DNA of 17,295 bases from Butyrivibrio sp. (GTDB taxonomy: Bacteria > Bacillota_A > Clostridia > Lachnospirales > Lachnospiraceae): positions 1 through 17,295 of the forward strand of contig JAGOGF010000043.1 in assembly GCA_017996845.1 (NCBI GenBank), given 5' to 3'. This document shows positions 14,099-17,295 of the stretch, piece after piece. The position numbers and the translations under genes are program-made. The notes beneath the pieces were generated by a model. The model made no database searches and had not been told where the DNA came from. It saw only the letters and a program-made list of their open reading frames with translations. Every line of letters begins with the position of its first letter. Position 1 is the first letter of the stretch.

Positions 14099-15091
14099 AT
14101 GACAATATCTGAAATTGCTGAACTGGCAGACGTATCGGTCGCAACGGTATCAAGAGTAATCAACCATCAGGGGAAGGTATCGGAGAAAGTCAGTAAAAGG
14201 GTTCTTGAAATAATAGCACAGTATCATTATATGCCAAATGCAACCGGCAGGAGCCTTCGGACTTCCAGAACAGGTATGCTTCTGGTGCTGATGCCGGGAC
14301 TGTCCAATTCCTTCTACAGCAACATTATGACAGGAATCGAACAACGGGCAGCAGAGAATGGATACAACATTATTGTCGCACCGACGCGAAACAGTCGTGC
14401 AGTGGAAGACAGATACCTGGCGATGCTTCACACCCATCAGGTTGATGGTGTAATTGCACTCGCCACAATGATGAATCAGGAGGAAATCCGCGAAATCGGA
14501 AAACAGCAACCGTTTATTGTGGCATGTGAATGTCCATCCGGTGCAGAGATATCCTGTGTGGAAGTAGATAATCGTACAGCGGCATATGATGCCACCAAAG
14601 CACTCATTCAGGCCGGACACACGAGAATCGGGATGATCAGCATTACATGTGAATGCAATTCCAAACAGATGCGGGAAGCGGGGTATCTTGCAGCGCTGCA
14701 TGACTATCTTCCGGATGGGGGACAGGCAGACATTACATGCCAGGAACTGTCCTATGATGGCGGTTATGCAGGCGCACAGGAGCTTCTGCAGCAGGCGCAG
14801 AGACCAACGGCCATATTCTGTTACGGAGATCAGCTGGCGATCGGTGCAGTACGCTGCATCAGTGGATGCGGTCTTGCAGCAGGATCAGATATTGATGTGA
14901 TCGGGTTTGATGATATCGATATGTCCAGAAATTACCTGCCTGCCATTTCCAGTGTTGCACAGCCCTGCTTTGATATCGGAACAACGGCATTTGACCTTCT
15001 GCAGGAAAAGATAAATGACATCAGAAGTACCCCCAAAAGAGTCCTGCTGCCGCATCGGCTGATGCTGCGACAGACAACGCATACAGTATGA
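14099..15091 (+). CDS. LacI family transcriptional regulator
   Basis: A 330-residue repressor of the LacI/GalR family. The N-terminal helix-turn-helix is MTISEIAELADVSVATVSRV, with the recognition helix at about 15-23 and the hinge helix at YMPNATGRSLRT (44-55). A periplasmic-binding-protein-like sugar domain follows from about residue 58, with GLSNSFYSNIMTGIEQ, HQVDGVIAL, the VEVDN segment, and DVIGFDDIDMSRNYLPAISS near the end, all usual for effector binding and dimerisation. AGGGAG lies about 6-7 nt before the ATG. The gene is divergent from the Gfo/Idh operon with two matching operators between them, and is followed 37 bp later by an MFS transporter. It is therefore almost certainly the local regulator, responding to the transported compound or an intermediate, and is likely to control itself as well. 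The effector cannot be told from sequence. Confidence 0.95.
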   Translation: MTISEIAELADVSVATVSRVINHQGKVSEKVSKRVLEIIAQYHYMPNATGRSLRTSRTGMLLVLMPGLSNSFYSNIMTGIEQRAAENGYNIIVAPTRNSRAVEDRYLAMLHTHQVDGVIALATMMNQEEIREIGKQQPFIVACECPSGAEISCVEVDNRTAAYDATKALIQAGHTRIGMISITCECNSKQMREAGYLAALHDYLPDGGQADITCQELSYDGGYAGAQELLQQAQRPTAIFCYGDQLAIGAVRCISGCGLAAGSDIDVIGFDDIDMSRNYLPAISSVAQPCFDIGTTAFDLLQEKINDIRSTPKRVLLPHRLMLRQTTHTV

Positions 15092-15128
15092 TGAGCCGGA
15101 CGCTTACCGGACAGGAATGAGACAAAAT

Positions 15129-16316
15129 ATGAATACGAATACAAAAAAATTGAAAATCCGTTTTGCCATTATTGAAGCAAGTTATTATGCAATGTTTGCT
15201 TCTTTTGCTTCCTTTATTGGGACATTTGCACTGCACAGAGGTTATTCACAGAGCTTTATCAGCAGCTCGATTTCCTGCTACCTGTTATTTGCTTTTTTGG
15301 GTCAGTTTTTCTGGGGAAGCATTTGCGATAAGATACGTTCAAACAAAAAAATATTTCTATTATTGCTCACAATAGCAGGCGTGATCCAGACGGCACTTTT
15401 TTTCAGTCCGAATAAGGCAGTATACATTCTGCTGTATTGTATGCTTGGCTTTCTGCTTGGCCCGGGCGGAACAGTTCTCGATACCTGGCTGCTGCGCTGT
15501 ATGAATAATGATGTGCCGGTATATGGGAAGGTACGCAGCATGGGAACTGCAGGGTATGCGGTTGCAATTCTGAATATGGGATTTCTGGCAGAACACTACG
15601 GATATTGGATCATGCCAACGGTTTCGGGAGGCATTCTGATCTTTACACTGATCATGTCATTTACCATGCCGGAAGCTCCTTTTGGGCAAAAAAGAAGTGA
15701 AAAAGTAACGTTTCGGGATATTCTTTCAATTTTCAAAGACCGGGAATTTCTGATCCTGGCGGTCGTTATGATTATAGCGGGAGCAGCCGGATCTCCACTG
15801 AATAACCTGAAGATTGTAGTGCTTGAATCTGTCGGCGGAGATATATCCACGCAGGGAATTGACAGCTTTATGGGATGTGTGACGCAGTTTCTGATTTTCT
15901 TTTTTGCCGGAATTTTTGCCGGAATCGCACCCAAAAAGAGGCTGGTGCTTTCATCCGCACTGATTACTTTCGGGATAACGGTCAGTTATCTTGCCACATC
16001 CCCGGTGATGGTGATCTTGGGTACCATGACGATATTCGGAACATACGGAATTCTGACCTCAGCTTCCAGAGAAATTGTAAAAAACAATATATCCTACGAT
16101 TATCAGACAACTGCAAACGGAATTGCAGATTCGAGTTACAGCTTTATCTCAGGAATGCTGATGATGCCGTTTGCGGGAAGCATTTCCGATGCAATCGGCA
16201 TCAGAAATACACTTGGGATCAGTATCCTGATCTCTGTTATTCCAATGATCATTCTGATGATCTCATTTCATAAAGATAAGAAGAATATGCAGCAAATGGC
16301 AAAGGAAAATATATAA
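15129..16316 (+). CDS. MFS transporter (MFS_1_like / LacY-like group)
   Basis: A 12-helix major facilitator secondary transporter of about 395 residues in the cytoplasmic membrane. The opening half matches the MFS_1_like group containing LacY and nucleoside or phenylpropionate symporters: YAMFASFASFIGTFALHRGY, then an LGQFFWGSICDKIRSNKK loop as the conserved motif between helices 2 and 3, and YGKVRSMGTAGYAVA around helix 5. A central cytoplasmic loop (about 190-205, MPEAPFGQKRSEK) splits two bundles of six. It follows the LacI gene, presumably on the same mRNA, so it should import the inducer or substrate of this cassette. The ATG at 15117 has AGGA directly touching it; the ATG at 15129 has the same AGGA 12 nt upstream and is preferred, though only four residues differ. 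No terminator follows before deoD. Confidence 0.88.
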   Translation: MNTNTKKLKIRFAIIEASYYAMFASFASFIGTFALHRGYSQSFISSSISCYLLFAFLGQFFWGSICDKIRSNKKIFLLLLTIAGVIQTALFFSPNKAVYILLYCMLGFLLGPGGTVLDTWLLRCMNNDVPVYGKVRSMGTAGYAVAILNMGFLAEHYGYWIMPTVSGGILIFTLIMSFTMPEAPFGQKRSEKVTFRDILSIFKDREFLILAVVMIIAGAAGSPLNNLKIVVLESVGGDISTQGIDSFMGCVTQFLIFFFAGIFAGIAPKKRLVLSSALITFGITVSYLATSPVMVILGTMTIFGTYGILTSASREIVKNNISYDYQTTANGIADSSYSFISGMLMMPFAGSISDAIGIRNTLGISILISVIPMIILMISFHKDKKNMQQMAKENI

Positions 16317-16350
16317 GCACAGGGATAGAAATGAAGGATAAATGCACGGA

Positions 16351-16379
16351 TTGAATATCCTGCAATACCGGATTATACT
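16351..16379 (+). promoter_or_regulatory. Promoter of deoD
   Basis: TTGAAT (16351-16356), exactly 17 bp, then TATACT (16374-16379). The predicted start near 16386 gives a leader of about 124 nt. In that leader CGCAG and CTGCG form a short 5-bp hairpin near 16470-16490, just before the ribosome binding site. No purine riboswitch core is recognisable. Confidence 0.6.
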
Positions 16380-16509
16380 GTTATTGTACACACGCGAAGG
16401 CGCTGCCCCAAAAAGCAGGCGTATGATATCGGAGAAATGCAATGATGTGTTCTCTGAAAAATATTGCTGCAGTGGCGCAGAAGGCTGCGTCAGGAAAGGA
16501 GATTTAGAA

Positions 16510-17217
16510 ATGGCAAATGTTCCAACACCTCATATTAATGCAAAAGAAGGAGATTTTGCGGATACCGTCCTGATGCCGGGCGATCCGCTGCGTGCAAAAT
16601 ATATTGCAGACAATTATCTGGAAGATGCCAGATGTGTGACAGATGTTCGTAACATGCTGGGATTTACAGGAACCTATCATGGCAGAAGAATCTCTGTTAT
16701 GGGAGCCGGGATGGGGATGCCCTCTATCGGAATCTATTCGCATGAACTTTATAATTTCTATAATGTGAATAAAATCATCCGAATCGGATCTGCAGGTTCC
16801 TTAAGCGCAGATGTTCACGTAATGGATATCGTGATTGCACAGGGTGCATGTACAAATTCTGCATGGGCCAATCAGTACGGAATACCGGGAACCTTTGCAC
16901 CGATCGCAGATTATGAACTGCTCGCAAAGGCTGTAGAAACTGCTAAGAAGCAGGGAACCAAAACAGTAGTCGGAAATATTCTTTCTTCTGATCCGTTTTA
17001 TAATGACGACACCCATGCGAATGAGATATGGATCAAAATGGGCGTTTTGTGTATTGAAATGGAAGCGGCAGCGCTTTATATGGAAGCAGCCAGAAGCAGG
17101 AAAAAAGCCCTTGCGGTACTGACAATTTCGGATGAAATTCTGACCGGAAAAGAACTGGATTCCGCAGACAGACAGACCGGATTCCATAAAATGATGGAAC
17201 TGGCGCTTGAACTGTAG
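16510..17217 (+). CDS. deoD: Purine nucleoside phosphorylase, DeoD-type
   Basis: Catalyses phosphorolysis of purine nucleosides and deoxynucleosides to the free base and (deoxy)ribose-1-phosphate, in the cytoplasm as a trimer-of-dimers hexamer. The 235-residue product closely follows E. coli DeoD: TPHINAKEGDFAD at the start, MPGDPLRAKYIA, NMLGFTGTYHGRRISVMGAGMG, IIRIGSAGSL and IEMEAAALY. Key positions are kept: His8, Arg28, Arg47 and Arg91 for phosphate and sugar contacts, Glu183-Met184-Glu185 for ribose, and catalytic Asp208 with Arg221. The start is set by AAAGGAGA (16495-16502) 7 nt before the ATG; an in-frame extension to 16342 has no homology. It has its own promoter but could also be read from the MFS operon. 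Whether it belongs functionally with that transporter is open; MFS_1_like includes nucleoside symporters. Confidence 0.97.
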   Translation: MANVPTPHINAKEGDFADTVLMPGDPLRAKYIADNYLEDARCVTDVRNMLGFTGTYHGRRISVMGAGMGMPSIGIYSHELYNFYNVNKIIRIGSAGSLSADVHVMDIVIAQGACTNSAWANQYGIPGTFAPIADYELLAKAVETAKKQGTKTVVGNILSSDPFYNDDTHANEIWIKMGVLCIEMEAAALYMEAARSRKKALAVLTISDEILTGKELDSADRQTGFHKMMELALEL

Positions 17218-17236
17218 TATTCTGAAAACAGGTAAA

Positions 17237-17295
17237 GTCCGCATTTGGTACTGTTTCCCCGGACAGATACTTCGATCAACCATAAGAAACAGTAC
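17237..17295. repeat. Overlapping inverted repeats after deoD, cut by the window edge
   Basis: GTACTGTTTC (17248-17257) and GAAACAGTAC (17286-17295) are a perfect 10-bp inverted repeat reaching the last base of the window. GTCCG (17237-17241) also pairs with CGGAC (17260-17264), and the two pairings interleave. It may be the deoD terminator, but the sequence after the second arm is missing. Confidence 0.5.

Noticed and set aside
16342..16509. In-frame 56-residue N-terminal extension of deoD, with AAGGA before its ATG
   Set aside because: DeoD proteins start at the MANVPTPHIN position, a better ribosome binding site lies there, and the predicted promoter (16351-16379) is downstream of the extended start.
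16386..16509. Purine riboswitch in the deoD leader
   Set aside because: The conserved junction segments of the purine aptamer are not found; only a short 5-bp hairpin is seen.
1..17295. CRISPR array, tRNA, rRNA or insertion sequence
   Set aside because: No regularly spaced repeats, no cloverleaf-type sequence with a TTCGA arm in context, and no transposase motif seen on either strand.

Overview
The window looks like chromosomal DNA of a Gram-positive, anaerobic Clostridia-type bacterium, most likely a Lachnospiraceae gut commensal. Supporting signs are a moderate GC content by eye, strong AGGAGG-type ribosome binding sites, occasional TTG starts, sigma-A style promoters with 17-18 bp spacers, an LCP cell-wall ligase, an oxygen-detoxifying flavodiiron protein and a lipoprotein with a RsiV-like C-terminal domain. 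The genus is an inference. I see no rRNA, tRNA, insertion sequence or CRISPR array.

Layout. (1) 149-3056, plus strand: an LCP-family envelope protein, then an A-type flavodiiron protein, ended by a long bidirectional stem-loop terminator at 3076-3176. (2) 3189-7184: a divergent pair, a secreted DUF3048 (YerB-like) protein on the minus strand and a DUF4163/DUF3298 lipoprotein on the plus strand, each ending in its own terminator region. (3) 7225-10833: membrane and metal genes. These are a TRIC/UPF0126 membrane protein (minus), an AI-2E family transporter (plus), a DUF134-NifX fusion with a His/Cys-rich tail (plus) driven by a near-consensus promoter with a palindrome at its start point, and a YczE-like membrane protein (minus). 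(4) 11000-16316: a LacI-controlled catabolic island. A minus-strand operon (Gfo/Idh/MocA oxidoreductase, then a fused TIM-barrel/beta-propeller protein) diverges from a plus-strand operon (LacI repressor, MFS transporter). Two LacI-type operators lie between them. (5) 16510-17217: deoD purine nucleoside phosphorylase with its own promoter, followed by overlapping inverted repeats at the window edge.

How the genes may work together. The island in region 4 has the parts of a small uptake-and-degradation unit: transporter, sensor/repressor, NAD(P)-type sugar oxidoreductase, and a TIM-barrel isomerase/epimerase-like enzyme covalently joined to a six-repeat PD40 propeller. No glycoside hydrolase or sugar kinase is present. 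This leaves open an oxidise-then-eliminate or isomerise route such as the one known for 3-keto-glycosides. That fused protein and its cassette are the best candidates for undescribed biology here. The DUF134-NifX fusion, a predicted DNA-binding metal protein with a likely autoregulatory palindrome, is the second.
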